Below are positions 9,901 to 18,064 of a stretch of 64,000 nucleotides of DNA, piece after piece. Source of the stretch: Coriobacteriia bacterium (GTDB lineage Bacteria > Actinomycetota > Coriobacteriia > Coriobacteriales > QAMH01). Each line of letters starts with the position of its first letter. Position 1 is the first letter of the stretch. Both the position numbers and the translations under genes were made by a program. The stretch is from NCBI GenBank assembly GCA_003149935.1, contig QAMH01000006.1, positions 649,557-713,556 on the forward strand, in the 5' to 3' direction. The notes below the pieces were generated by a model. The model saw only the letters and a list, made by a program, of their open reading frames with translations. It had not been told where the DNA came from and ran no database searches.

Positions 9901-11542
9901 TACCGGCACCGCAACGGCCGTCATCACCGGCAAGGGCAATTGCACGGGCACGGTGACACTCACGTTCACCATCGTCATGGTCATCCTGCCGGAGATGGTC
10001 TCGGCCATTCCCGACCAACCCTACACGGGAAGTGCCATCGAACCAGGCATCACCGTGGCGAGCACTGGCGTGACGCTCGTTCGCAACGAGAACTACTCCG
10101 TCGAGTTTTCGAACAACGTAAACGCAGGCACGGCAACGGTCACCATCAAGGGCCTCAAGGGAATCCAGGGTGAGGTCACCACGAGCTTCAAGATCACACC
10201 TGTTAACCTTGCGTATGCCGCCATCGGGCCCGTTGACTCGTACATCTACACCGGTAATGCGGCGACGCCCACGCCCTACGTCTATCTCTACGGCTTTGGC
10301 GACCTCGAGGCCAACAAGGACTTCGTCTACGAGTACCAGGGCAACGTGGATGCGGGAACGGCGCAGCTGCGCGTCGTGGGCAAGGGCAACTTTACCGGGA
10401 CCACCGACTGGCGCGACTGCAGCTTCACCATCAACAGGAAAGACATCTCGTCAGCCACGGTGAGCATCGCGTCGCAGCCCTACACCGGTAAGGCCGTCAC
10501 GCCGGATCCGACTGTGAAGATCGACGGAAAGACGCTCGTGAAGGGCACTGACTACCGCGTAAGCTATTACAACAACCTCTACACGGGCGATGCCACCGCC
10601 GTCATCGAGGGGCGCGGCAACTATCGAGGCTCCAAGGAGGCGAGATTCGAGATCACCTCCTCCCTCGCGTCCTGCTCCGTATCGGTGAGCAGCGTCACCT
10701 ATTCGGGAGCGGCGCAGATGCCGGCCGTCACCGTCCGCGACAACGGTAACGTCCTCAAGGAGGGTACGGATTACGCAATCGAGGGCTACTCGAACAACGT
10801 GAATGCCGGCACGGGCACGGTGGCGCTCGTCGGCAAGGGCAAATACGCGGGCAAGACGACCGGCAGCTTCAGCATCAGGCCACGCTCGCTCGCGGATGCC
10901 ACCGTGAGCATCGCGGCGCAGACGCACACGGGCAGCGCCCTCACGCCGAGCCCGACCGTCACGCTCGGCGGCTTTGGGGAGCTCGTGGAAGGCCGCGATT
11001 ACACGCTGAGCTACGCGAATAACGTCAACGTGGGTACCGCGAACGTGACCATCACGGGAACGGGCAACTACGTGGGAACGACGACGGCGAACTTCGCGAT
11101 TACCGAATCGGCGTCAAAGCCGTCGGAATCCGATGCGAGCGTGTCCATGCAGCGCCTCTATAACCCCCACAGCGGCGAGCACTTCTACACGGCCAGCGCA
11201 GCCGAGCGCGACATGCTCGTAAATGCCGGTTGGAACTACGAGGGTTCTGGTTGGACGGCACCGGAGCGCTCGAACACGCCGGTGTACCGACTCTACAACG
11301 CCAATGCCGGCGATCACCACTACACGACGAGCACGGTCGAACGCGACGCGCTGCTCGCGGCAGGCTGGGCTGACGAGGGCATTGGTTGGTACTCGGACGA
11401 CCAGCAGCGCGTGCCGCTCTACCGTCAGTACAACCCCAATGCGGTCGCCGGATCGCATAACTACACGACGAGCATCGAAGAGCACTGGCAGCTTGTCGGC
11501 GTCGGCTGGCAGGACGAGGGCATCAGCTGGTACGGACTGTAG
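6959..11542 (+). CDS. Giant secreted S8 protease with ten beta repeats and DUF5648 tail
   Basis: From ATG 6959 the product is 1527 residues. It has a signal/anchor segment (about 15-42), a propeptide, and a peptidase S8 domain with D232 (VIDTG), H268 (SHGTHVAG) and S476 (GTSMAAP). An Ig-like module follows, then ten successive units of about 75 residues of the type YTG-(x)n-GTDYT-(x)n-NNVNAGTA-(x)n-GKGNYTG, a family usual in surface proteins of gut actinobacteria and Firmicutes. Three DUF5648 repeats close the protein. The repeats probably form a stalk that displays the protease away from the wall. The start was chosen because an upstream in-frame ATG (6887) lies before the TATAAT box. The paralogue at 4164 has the same protease and tail but no stalk. 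Confidence 0.9.
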   Translation: MKTGAHTNGTKSHVRSRLRAVLSTCLATVLLCAIGGFFFIRESGPQQEPPAATEAVTADGHQASSEDQPQPQETRSDEDIARDIELGYVHDELVLSFEPGTSADSINKTLASYDFAATKDVSDQDLDNGFVKVALVDGATVEDSVATLKASGLAAQPNYLYEVAEGDLPAEAEVGALPNIEPNAAVTINDPDRGNQWALDSLDAYKAWGITKAGETAEGTARANRVSVAVIDTGCTIGHIDLKDNVLASYNAKTNQTGAAAVADTNSHGTHVAGIVSARTNNGVGVAGVSYNAGLVIINATNGGTGEDRHMFESTTLAQAYTWLFRQSTVDSSKTNAEYYNVRVINMSLGGKHSANFVDDDILTTKIRQARNGIWVDSNRNETHHDSILTVTAAGNAGTDAPVPFVDYPGDHESCLTVINLEQTYGWTTTNNVVGRHADSNYNVDNTRIKNISAPGTKIRSTLNSAGSYGSKNGTSMAAPYVSGIASLFFTENPDLTADQVVDLIYATATDIDDPGWDRETGYGEINAYHALQVISAQLGGSENIEYKNRQAVSIEYGDGTGWETYGSTEQWEWSIDNSDTIEMTVDPDTQTVSLVGQKPGSATVTATFKDIDGNPVEGISISKTYTVMPLDISKATVTVPGEHAYTGHEVEPKPLVSMSGTELIEGVDYTVTYSDNVEIGQATVTITGIGNAAGTASGTFSIGKADIFPATLSSIAPLPYTGEAHEPTPTVTLAGFGALTEGTDFIYEYEDNVNAGSGKVHVVGMGNFKGSSSWLLFDITPIDVAGATIDDIPSADYTGSAIAPDPGVTINGKTLVKGTDYTLSYADNVNAGTASITVTGIGNYAGTQTKNFTIAPLDISAAIVSGVESSYAFSGAEIKPAVTVALDGKTLGTDAYDIVYADNLNAGTARITLTGKGNYTGTITKTFDITPIRLEDATIEPIGEQPWRGGAVTPVPVIKAGDIELVVNRDFTVTYSDNTGTGTATAVITGKGNCTGTVTLTFTIVMVILPEMVSAIPDQPYTGSAIEPGITVASTGVTLVRNENYSVEFSNNVNAGTATVTIKGLKGIQGEVTTSFKITPVNLAYAAIGPVDSYIYTGNAATPTPYVYLYGFGDLEANKDFVYEYQGNVDAGTAQLRVVGKGNFTGTTDWRDCSFTINRKDISSATVSIASQPYTGKAVTPDPTVKIDGKTLVKGTDYRVSYYNNLYTGDATAVIEGRGNYRGSKEARFEITSSLASCSVSVSSVTYSGAAQMPAVTVRDNGNVLKEGTDYAIEGYSNNVNAGTGTVALVGKGKYAGKTTGSFSIRPRSLADATVSIAAQTHTGSALTPSPTVTLGGFGELVEGRDYTLSYANNVNVGTANVTITGTGNYVGTTTANFAITESASKPSESDASVSMQRLYNPHSGEHFYTASAAERDMLVNAGWNYEGSGWTAPERSNTPVYRLYNANAGDHHYTTSTVERDALLAAGWADEGIGWYSDDQQRVPLYRQYNPNAVAGSHNYTTSIEEHWQLVGVGWQDEGISWYGL

Positions 11543-11561
11543 AGGCCGGAGGGCAGGGTCC

Positions 11562-12545
11562 TCACTCCCCCATCACGCGGTAGACCTCGAGCTCCCAGCG
11601 GCGTCGGTTGGCGCGCGCCACGGAGTCCAGGATGGTGCCGGCGGCAAACGAGAGCGCCGCGCACAGCATAAGCGCGACGGCGAGAACCGCCGAGGGAAGC
11701 TTGGAGACGTAGCTCGTGTCGAGGTACTCGGCGACGACCGGGACGCCGACGATGAGCCCGAGCGCGACGAGGACAACGGACACCCAGCCGAAGAACGCCA
11801 TGGGGCGGTAGTCGCGGAACAGGCTCGCGATGGCGGCGAGCACGAGCATGCCGTCGGAGTAGGTCGACAGCTTGCTCTCCGATCCCTCGGGGCGGTCGCG
11901 GTAGTCGATAGGGACATCGACGACGCGCCAGCGGCGGTCGACGGCCCAGACCGAGATCTCGGTCTCGACCTGGAAGCCCTCCGACATGACGGGCATGGTC
12001 TTGACGAAGGCGCGCGAGAAGGCGCGGTAGCCGGTCATGACGTCATTGGAGGAATAACCGTAGAGCAGGCGAATGAGCCTTCGCACGAGGTTGTTACCAA
12101 ACTTATGGAAACGGCGCCCGTTTTCTGCATCGTAGGAGCCGTTGGAAATGCGGTCGCCCACAACCATGTCGGCATCGCCATCGACAATGGGCGCCAACAA
12201 ACGGACGGCCGCCTCGGCGGGGTAGGTGTCGTCGCCGTCGACCATGATGTAGTAGTTGGCATCGGCATCGCGGAACATGGAACGCACGACGTTACCCTTG
12301 CCCCGGCGCGGCTCGCGGCGCACGACGGCGCCCGCGGCGGCGGCGATGGCGGCCGTGTCGTCGGTGGAGGCGTTGTCGTAGACGTAGACCATGGCCTCGG
12401 GAAGCGCCGCGCGGAAGTCCCTCACTACCTTGGCGATGGTGGCAGCCTCGTTGTAGCAGGGGATGAGGACGGCAACGCCAAAGCCGCGGAGGGCGGGAGT
12501 AGGCTGGAGGCTATCAACAGAGCGTTGCGTAGAGCTATCGGACAA
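11562..12545 (-). CDS. Family 2 glycosyltransferase, polyprenyl-phosphate-glycosyl type
   Basis: The 327-residue enzyme has an N-terminal GT-A domain: VLIPCYNEAATI near residue 26, the acidic metal-binding MVDGDDTYP near 105, and a TGYRAFSR segment. Two C-terminal membrane helices lie at about 252-275 and 285-310. This layout is that of dolichyl/undecaprenyl-phosphate mannose or glucose synthases (DPM1/GtrB-like), which load one sugar onto a lipid carrier for use outside the membrane. It is convergent with the large protease gene, with only about 20 bp between them. The donor sugar cannot be read from sequence. Confidence 0.85.
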   Translation of the reverse strand: MSDSSTQRSVDSLQPTPALRGFGVAVLIPCYNEAATIAKVVRDFRAALPEAMVYVYDNASTDDTAAIAAAAGAVVRREPRRGKGNVVRSMFRDADANYYIMVDGDDTYPAEAAVRLLAPIVDGDADMVVGDRISNGSYDAENGRRFHKFGNNLVRRLIRLLYGYSSNDVMTGYRAFSRAFVKTMPVMSEGFQVETEISVWAVDRRWRVVDVPIDYRDRPEGSESKLSTYSDGMLVLAAIASLFRDYRPMAFFGWVSVVLVALGLIVGVPVVAEYLDTSYVSKLPSAVLAVALMLCAALSFAAGTILDSVARANRRRWELEVYRVMGE

Positions 12546-12953
12546 GATGCGTTACCTCACATGGACAGCTGGGAGGGGTATCAAGTGACTACAGTATACC
12601 GCGCAGACAAAGTGAAACTTGCTAAGGCTTTCTGCAGACCGCAGCTTGGGTATCCATGAATTGCTTTCACTCCAAAGCCACTCCAAAGTTATTTTGGCAA
12701 AGAGTAATACTGCGAGGGATCATTTGAGCTGTTCCCGTGTCACACGAGCAGCCTCTTTTCGACCAGGGGCTTAAGCGTTTTAGAACTAAAGACTGAGATC
12801 TGTCCCGGCTCTTCCAAATTCCATTGATTTGCCAGATAGGATACGGGTTCAAATCCGGACCAGCCGAATGGTCCAGCATATCGCCCAGACGCCCAATCCA
12901 GAAGCGAAGCCTTGCAGAGGCATGCGCCGTATCTACGTATGCCCTGCAATGCC
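12546..12953. other. Gene-free stretch, no firm feature
   Basis: This interval lies between the start of the glycosyltransferase gene and the end of the abi gene, both on the minus strand. No ORF has a plausible start and composition. A GGGTTCAAATCC motif at about 12846-12857 recalls a tRNA T-loop, but the flanking bases do not form the T-stem and no acceptor stem was found. A tRNA remnant cannot be excluded. Confidence 0.4.
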
Positions 12954-14129
12954 TTACTTCAATACGAGCGGACTATCTTCAAGTCTCTCGATAAACACAT
13001 TCAAAAGATCGTCCAGATAGGCGAAGAAATCCCTTAGAGAGCTGGTTTTTATCAGACCGTCTTCATTTTGGAAGTACTGGATGTTCTCAAAGAATCGCTC
13101 TCTCATACGCAAAAGACCGTGACGTGCTCTTTCTCGCGATTGCCCCGAGGGTACAACGACATCGTAAACAACAAGCAGTGCGGAAAAATCAACAGCAATA
13201 GGAACACGTTTCACCGGGTTCAGGCTTGCTGAATGGACGGGATAGTTCTGCTCGAGAATCCGTACCGTGCCTGTTCTCGATCTAGACCTATGCCTTACGT
13301 TCAGGGAGTTTAGGAGGCAATCATTATGGGCGGCAGCATTTCTTAATGTCTGCACGCTTCTCAGCAAATTTTTTATATCTTTGCATGTCTTCGCTTCGTC
13401 AGCGGCACTGGAAAGCAGCCCGTCTTTCATGAAACACATCTTATAGAAAGATATAGTTGTGCCAAAGGTGAGCAATTCTACTAAACACCAATATGGCGGA
13501 ACCTTACCCTCATATTTTTCTGCCAAACCCTTTGAGTAGGGCGAATTGAGCATGTTTTTAACCGAGTCAGCGATATGATTTGGATTGATATTGTGCAACA
13601 CGCTGTCTATCTGCTCTTTAATTCCATTAGCCGTTTCTACGATATCATCGATAGGCGCATCACTTGATAGCATCGCACACTTTCCGGCAATTTCATTAAT
13701 GTGATGAAGCGCTTCTTCAGCGGTCAGGTTTTCCTTTTGTTGCTGAATGGCGGAGCGTTTTGATTTGCTTATGAACGACGCAGCGAGCTCGTATGGGTCG
13801 ACTTGGCATTTCATGGCTCCACGATTTATGCGCACCTTTAGATAATGCTCGATATCTAAAGTTAAATTGAGAATTTCATCCCTGAACGCTTTGTCGAGCC
13901 TCGACAACTCAACAAGCTCACCGAAGTCAAGACTAATATAGGTACCCTTTTTACTATCAACTTTCTGGTAAGTCTCGTAGTTTTTGCAAAACGCCTTGAG
14001 CTTGAAGAGAAAGACCTTATTCTCAAGAAACCGTTCAGCATCTTGTTCCTTTATCAGGTTGAATGTTATGCCCTTGTTCTTCTTGAGGAAGTCGACTTGT
14101 TGAGCGGGAGACAATAGCTTTTTATCCAC
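12954..14129 (-). CDS. Abi_2 (AbiD/AbiF-like) abortive infection protein with HEPN motif
   Basis: The 391-residue protein has the N-terminal pattern of the Abi_2/AbiF family (LLSPAQQVDFLKKNKGITF, then a helical region with R-x-x-IEHYLKVRINR). It carries the HEPN ribonuclease signature R-x4-H as RNAAAH at R263-H268. Family members are phage-defence toxins thought to act on RNA. The GTG at 14129 was chosen because AAGGA precedes it by six bases; an upstream in-frame GTG at 14162 would lie inside the terminator of the small-RNA candidate. The gene stands alone on the minus strand, in AT-rich DNA next to another defence-like unit. The antiphage role is inferred from the family. Confidence 0.8.
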   Translation of the reverse strand: MDKKLLSPAQQVDFLKKNKGITFNLIKEQDAERFLENKVFLFKLKAFCKNYETYQKVDSKKGTYISLDFGELVELSRLDKAFRDEILNLTLDIEHYLKVRINRGAMKCQVDPYELAASFISKSKRSAIQQQKENLTAEEALHHINEIAGKCAMLSSDAPIDDIVETANGIKEQIDSVLHNINPNHIADSVKNMLNSPYSKGLAEKYEGKVPPYWCLVELLTFGTTISFYKMCFMKDGLLSSAADEAKTCKDIKNLLRSVQTLRNAAAHNDCLLNSLNVRHRSRSRTGTVRILEQNYPVHSASLNPVKRVPIAVDFSALLVVYDVVVPSGQSRERARHGLLRMRERFFENIQYFQNEDGLIKTSSLRDFFAYLDDLLNVFIERLEDSPLVLK

Positions 14130-14143
14130 GTTCTTCCTTACAT

Positions 14144-14206
14144 TGAAAAAACGCCCTGACACGCGGGCGCATCAAGGCGTTAAAAGCGCAGAGCGCTTTT
14201 TGGTTC
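14144..14206 (-). ncRNA. Small structured RNA candidate upstream of abi (abiF-RNA-like)
   Basis: Read on the minus strand, an extended -10 (TG-C-TATTCT, 14213-14221) is followed by two hairpins. AAAAGCGC/GCGCTTTT with a TCT loop occupies 14182-14200, and a long stem at 14150-14181 ends in a run of six T. The transcript would be about 60 nt and would end some 15 bases before the abi start codon. A conserved RNA upstream of AbiF-type genes (the abiF motif) is known. Assignment here rests on position and fold, not on a covariance search. Confidence 0.6.
14145..14181 (-). terminator. Strong intrinsic terminator between small RNA and abi gene
   Basis: The stem begins AACGCC and closes GGCGTT. Every base on each side pairs, counting G-U pairs, around a CCC loop, giving 14 bp followed by TTTTTT on the minus strand. 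It lies between the presumed promoter and the abi coding region, so abi expression would depend on readthrough or another promoter. Confidence 0.8.
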
Positions 14207-14563
14207 GAACATAGAATAGCATACGGTGATTTATGAGATGTTGTGGATAAGTGGAATATTCCGACGAAATGCCATCCTCTCCTACAAAACGACATCGCAT
14301 AGTTGGATTTTTTCGAATAAATATTTAAGCGGAGTCTCGTAGTTGTCCACATATTTTGTGAATAGTGACAACAGGTATACAAGATATGGGGATAGGAGGA
14401 TGTAAGTAGGGTGCTTTGACACGTATCTTTGAAGCATTTGATATTGCTCGTGAACGAATCCCGATGGCTAAGAGCATTTAACGCGTCTCTGCGTTTTAGT
14501 TTCCTGTTTCGATAGATCAGAGAATGCGGACAAATAGAACTTGTCGATTTCAGATGCTCAGCT

Positions 14564-15040
14564 CTAAGGCATCTTAAGGATTTCGTATGCGCTATTAATA
14601 CGTTTGAGGCACATTAGACCAACCAAGAAGAAGTGCGAGAGCAGACAAGTTACCAAGCCGGTTATCCAGGAAAATCTACCCAAAAAGACGATAAGCATGA
14701 CAAGCAAGAAGCCCACACAGATTATCCACGCAATATCGGAGAAAAGCTCATCAATCAGCCGCCTTTGCCGTGACTCACTAAAATATGTTTCATTGCTTAG
14801 CTGAATCCTTGTTTGATAAAGCATAATCGCCACCGCGCACATCAACGCAGATATAGTTGCAACCACCGATGCGATTATCCCCAAATCTAAACATAGATTA
14901 AATAAGGCGCAAATTACGCCAATGAGAATAGGGAGAACTAACTGAATCAGGATATCAATTATTGAAATGCTATTCGTATCCGAATTTCTTAGCGTACGAA
15001 AGTATCCATGGAAAATGTTAGCCAAGGAAATCTTTGACAT
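14564..15040 (-). CDS. Four-helix membrane protein, second gene of a two-gene unit
   Basis: The 158-residue protein is unrecognised by family. Four hydrophobic helices are clear at about 30-50, 53-75, 103-123 and 126-146, with a charged loop (QTRIQL to ELFSD) between helices 2 and 3. It starts 16 bp after the stop of the gene at 15056-15985 on the same strand, so the two are probably co-transcribed and functionally linked. Size and topology resemble RexB, the ion-channel effector of the RexAB phage-exclusion system, or the small membrane effectors of other abortive systems. This is an analogy of architecture only. The 14207-14563 interval beyond it holds the small-RNA promoter and nothing else recognised. 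Confidence 0.6.
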   Translation of the reverse strand: MSKISLANIFHGYFRTLRNSDTNSISIIDILIQLVLPILIGVICALFNLCLDLGIIASVVATISALMCAVAIMLYQTRIQLSNETYFSESRQRRLIDELFSDIAWIICVGFLLVMLIVFLGRFSWITGLVTCLLSHFFLVGLMCLKRINSAYEILKMP

Positions 15041-15055
15041 ATGAGCCTCCTTGAT

Positions 15056-15985
15056 TTATCTCACGATATATCCTTCATTCTCCATGACGTCCTTACAGGC
15101 CTTGACACAGTAATTCGTATACTCAGCGTCGGTCATCTTGCCTTGTCTATCACTACCACTCGGAAGGATCTGACGAAAAGGGGCTGAAGGCAGACCCTCA
15201 ATAGCGAACTTTCGTTCATCTCCATTATTGTCGGTGAGTGTGACATAGATATCGGGATTCAACTCTTCCAGGTTTTCTTTATTCATGCTATTGGGCAGAA
15301 TCAACTCCAACGCCTCACGAGGATCATTTCTAATGCTCTCAAATAAGCCCAGGGAAAAGCGCTTCGATCGACGATGTTGCAATCTATAAGAAAGGAAGCC
15401 GTCTTTCATACATGGACCATCAGCTATATCTTTCGAAGGCGACATAAACCTCAATTCGATTTCGCTCATCCCTTCAAACTGCTTCCATAAGTCCATGGTC
15501 TCAATAACCCGAACTCGATTTAATGTAATTTTTGGAAATCTCCCGTCAAATCCTCTTTTGAATGAATCTAGGAAAAATATGTCGCTGCCACCATGGACTA
15601 CATGCTCCACGCACGCATAAGCGACATCGCATTTGGGAGGGACATACAAAACCACGCGCGCATCAACAGTAGGGGCATGATACTCTGAAAATGGAATGCT
15701 TGGATTCGATTCAGATGTGTCCACGAGCTCACCAGCTTCACCGGCCTTTCCGGTTTGAATATCAACGCAAGCGACATTCTTGTTCTGGTCGACGCCGATT
15801 CTCTTAATCCATATCCAGTCATCTGATGATGCTCTATGCAGCGCAGCGTTCATATTCTCATTGCACCAGTCATCAAAGACTTCAAGAAGATTTTCGCCAT
15901 TAATATCACGGGGGTAAACTACTTTTTCGGGTTTCTGCCTGACATTAAATCTCAGGCCATACATAATCATGCTGCGTTCAGCCAT
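15056..15985 (-). CDS. Unrecognised soluble protein, first gene of a two-gene unit (possible sensor)
   Basis: The 309-residue protein has no membrane segment or family motif that I recognise. The N-terminus (MAERSMIMYGLRFNVRQKPE) suggests a beta-rich start, and the C-terminal 60 residues form a compact domain ending in a Cys-containing helix. ATG 15985 was chosen because GGAGG lies six bases upstream, whereas the longer frame starts inside divergent DNA. The four-helix membrane protein follows directly. A soluble partner of about 300 residues with a small polytopic protein is the layout of sensor-effector exclusion systems such as RexA-RexB. Position beside an Abi_2 gene in AT-rich DNA supports a defence role, which remains inference. 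Confidence 0.6.
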   Translation of the reverse strand: MAERSMIMYGLRFNVRQKPEKVVYPRDINGENLLEVFDDWCNENMNAALHRASSDDWIWIKRIGVDQNKNVACVDIQTGKAGEAGELVDTSESNPSIPFSEYHAPTVDARVVLYVPPKCDVAYACVEHVVHGGSDIFFLDSFKRGFDGRFPKITLNRVRVIETMDLWKQFEGMSEIELRFMSPSKDIADGPCMKDGFLSYRLQHRRSKRFSLGLFESIRNDPREALELILPNSMNKENLEELNPDIYVTLTDNNGDERKFAIEGLPSAPFRQILPSGSDRQGKMTDAEYTNYCVKACKDVMENEGYIVR

Positions 15986-16055
15986 CTTAACCTCCGAATA
16001 AGGCTTGTCGAACAAGATACGGATGAAGCACGGAATCGGTAAAGGAACGAAAGAT

Positions 16056-16676
16056 ATGTTAGCGTATCCTGCGCTTATTTTGGTATATGTACCGATACAG
16101 CTAGTATTCAAACGCTGGTGCAGACTACCTTATAAAATGGCCTGGGGAATCTTTCAAAATACATCTTTCGTCTATTTCTTGCGGATTAGCTCCAAGTGCA
16201 TTGACTCTTCTCTATTCCCCACCGATAACGCCTACTCTCTTCTCCGCGCCTTTGGAAAAGAAGCAAGACTCATCTGTAAGCTCCTAGAAGTCCCTCTCTA
16301 TCACTGTATTTCGCTGGCAGAAACAGAGCGAAGGATCGTCTTGAGAGCTCTGGAAGAAATGGGAGAAGAGGCCGTCATAAGCGACGGTCTTCTCCAAGTC
16401 GAGGACAACTGGGCACATCTACAAGAAGCTCGCAAGCGCAGCGCATTGCCGGGCCCCATCCCCCTGCACCCTTGGATTATCGCGCGAGAAGCAGACGTCC
16501 TATCAAAGACGATCAGCGCCCACCAGGCGTTTCTTCTTAACAACATTAGGCCGTCATATCCAGGCAACGCGCTGTTGTCGCAAAGCTACCTAACGAATCC
16601 TGAATACTGCGCAACACAATGGACGGAGATTAAAGAACGCATGACACGACTGACGAACTTAGCCCTGTCACTTTAA
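16056..16676 (+). CDS. Hypothetical protein of unknown function
   Basis: The reading frame encodes about 206 residues from ATG 16056, which has AAAGGA upstream. The frame also extends to 16005, but that would run into the promoter region of the divergent gene. The N-terminal 20 residues are hydrophobic (LAYPALILVYVPIQLV); the rest is helical and soluble-looking (AETERRIVLRALEEMGEEA). I recognise no family. It lies convergent to the chain-length gene at 16711 and divergent from the two-gene unit, so it may be the fourth gene of the defence-like island or a remnant of a larger gene. Confidence 0.45.
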   Translation: MLAYPALILVYVPIQLVFKRWCRLPYKMAWGIFQNTSFVYFLRISSKCIDSSLFPTDNAYSLLRAFGKEARLICKLLEVPLYHCISLAETERRIVLRALEEMGEEAVISDGLLQVEDNWAHLQEARKRSALPGPIPLHPWIIAREADVLSKTISAHQAFLLNNIRPSYPGNALLSQSYLTNPEYCATQWTEIKERMTRLTNLALSL

Positions 16677-16710
16677 CAACTTCAGATAGGGTGCGAACGA
16701 GACCGCCCTC

Positions 16711-17706
16711 TTATTCCCCTTCGGGAGCTTTGGCCCTTCTGGGTTCCCTAGGCTTCTTCTCCTCAGGCAGGTACGCCACACCGATGATTTTGGCCTTAGC
16801 AAGTCCGAGTTCGCGAACTACCGAAACGAGTTGACGTCTGGAATCAGCCCACTCACTCGCACACAGCACCGTTACATCAGCACCATGCGCAATATATGCA
16901 GCCCCCATACCAGCCTCCAGAGGTTCGCAACTCACAACAATCGCCGCATCCTCAGGAACGCTCACTTGGAACTTGTTCGCATGAGGAGAGCCTTTCACAA
17001 GCTTGACACGAACGTCACTGCGCTCAAGAGCTCCAGCGAGTTCACGAGCGACGACGGGGGCAGTCATCGCAACCCCAATAGGAACGACGGCGACTGTCGA
17101 CGGCCGTGTTCCATGGCAGAATTGCAGGTTGGCAAGAAGCCTCTCCCCTCCGTCAGACGAGGGGACATTGCCGAGAACAGGGAGCTTCGAAGAGCTCTCA
17201 ATATCTTCCCGCGATCTAATTGGCGCCTTAATTCCATCGATAAAAACAACAAAGCAAACCGCAAGGAACAAACCTACGAGTATGGCAAGAAGCGCGACTT
17301 TCAATACAGACGAGCTATTACTGACTGCATAGCTTGCCTCGCTAACTGTCGCAATAATATTATTGCTCGCCTCTTTATACTGCCTTACAGTTGAATTCGC
17401 CACGTTATTCGCCGCCTCAATGCAAGCAGAGGAATTGGAACCCGTTGCTTTGATGACGATTTGTTTAGAAGCGCTAACCGAAGAACAGGACACTTGCATC
17501 TCGGCATTAGAATGACTTGAGGCTTCCTTTGCGGCAAGCCCCTGGGCCAACGCGAGATCACCATTTGTAACGAAACTCGCCGTTGCCGTGTAACTTCCTT
17601 GCGTAAACATCGACCAAGCTACAGCAAAGAGCACGCAAATCACGGGCAGCGCAATTACCAACTTAATATTTCGTTTAATTAATCTCAGCAAATCAAGTAA
17701 CGTCAT
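16711..17706 (-). CDS. Wzz-type chain-length protein fused to a degenerate BY-kinase-like domain
   Basis: The 331-residue protein has a membrane helix at about 16-34, an external Wzz region, a second helix at about 140-162 and a cytoplasmic domain. In bacterial tyrosine kinases of capsule systems the cytoplasmic domain has a Walker A (G-x4-GKS/T). Here the matching strand reads VAVVPIGVAMTAPVVARELA, with no Lys, and no Tyr cluster is present at the C-terminus. It therefore probably regulates chain length without phosphotransfer, or binds a separate partner. It faces away from locus A and is separated from it by 358 bp. Confidence 0.8.
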   Translation of the reverse strand: MTLLDLLRLIKRNIKLVIALPVICVLFAVAWSMFTQGSYTATASFVTNGDLALAQGLAAKEASSHSNAEMQVSCSSVSASKQIVIKATGSNSSACIEAANNVANSTVRQYKEASNNIIATVSEASYAVSNSSSVLKVALLAILVGLFLAVCFVVFIDGIKAPIRSREDIESSSKLPVLGNVPSSDGGERLLANLQFCHGTRPSTVAVVPIGVAMTAPVVARELAGALERSDVRVKLVKGSPHANKFQVSVPEDAAIVVSCEPLEAGMGAAYIAHGADVTVLCASEWADSRRQLVSVVRELGLAKAKIIGVAYLPEEKKPREPRRAKAPEGE

Positions 17707-18064
17707 ACCAGAGCTCTCTTTAATACTCTACAGATAAAATCAGAGCCTCGCCCAAGAAAACAAGCGTAGCAAATCATAAATTATAGAAATTATAGCAGGA
17801 GGGTTCAATCGACAGATGAAGCGAATACTTTGTTTAATGTGGGCCATTCGCCAAGTTAGGCATGCCTTTGACTTACGCATTGTCGCCGTATGGCATTTGT
17901 GCGCTGCCCTTGGTCCACAAAATGAGAGCTATTGAAGATTATCCTCAGCCCATCAGCTCTTTTTTCATATACTTAGCTATTATCTAATCAGCAAAAGAAC
18001 GCTGCATGCAACAACCAAAGCCATCGAATTGGCTTTTCCGGTCTTGCACGATAATCTGTTTGTG
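17707..18064. promoter_or_regulatory. Divergent intergenic region of polysaccharide locus A
   Basis: No gene is seen. GATAAT at 18050-18055 ends ten bases before ATG 18065 and has TTGGCT at 18029-18034 as a possible -35 (spacing 15), which would make the plus-strand transcript nearly leaderless. The left part should carry the promoter of the minus-strand chain-length gene; it is AT-rich but shows no clear box. Confidence 0.4.

Noticed and set aside
7826..10018. Long minus-strand reading frame of 730 codons
   Set aside because: It is antisense to the large protease and its repetitive content mirrors the stalk repeats.
11223..12659. Plus-strand reading frame of 478 codons
   Set aside because: It runs from the end of the protease gene across the glycosyltransferase in antisense; no homology-like features.
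12840..12866. tRNA gene suggested by GGGTTCAAATCC
   Set aside because: T-stem bases do not pair and no anticodon or acceptor stem fits on either strand.
12667..12949. Short minus-strand frames of about 70 codons
   Set aside because: No ribosome binding site and no recognisable content; overlapping frames of similar length suggest non-coding DNA.
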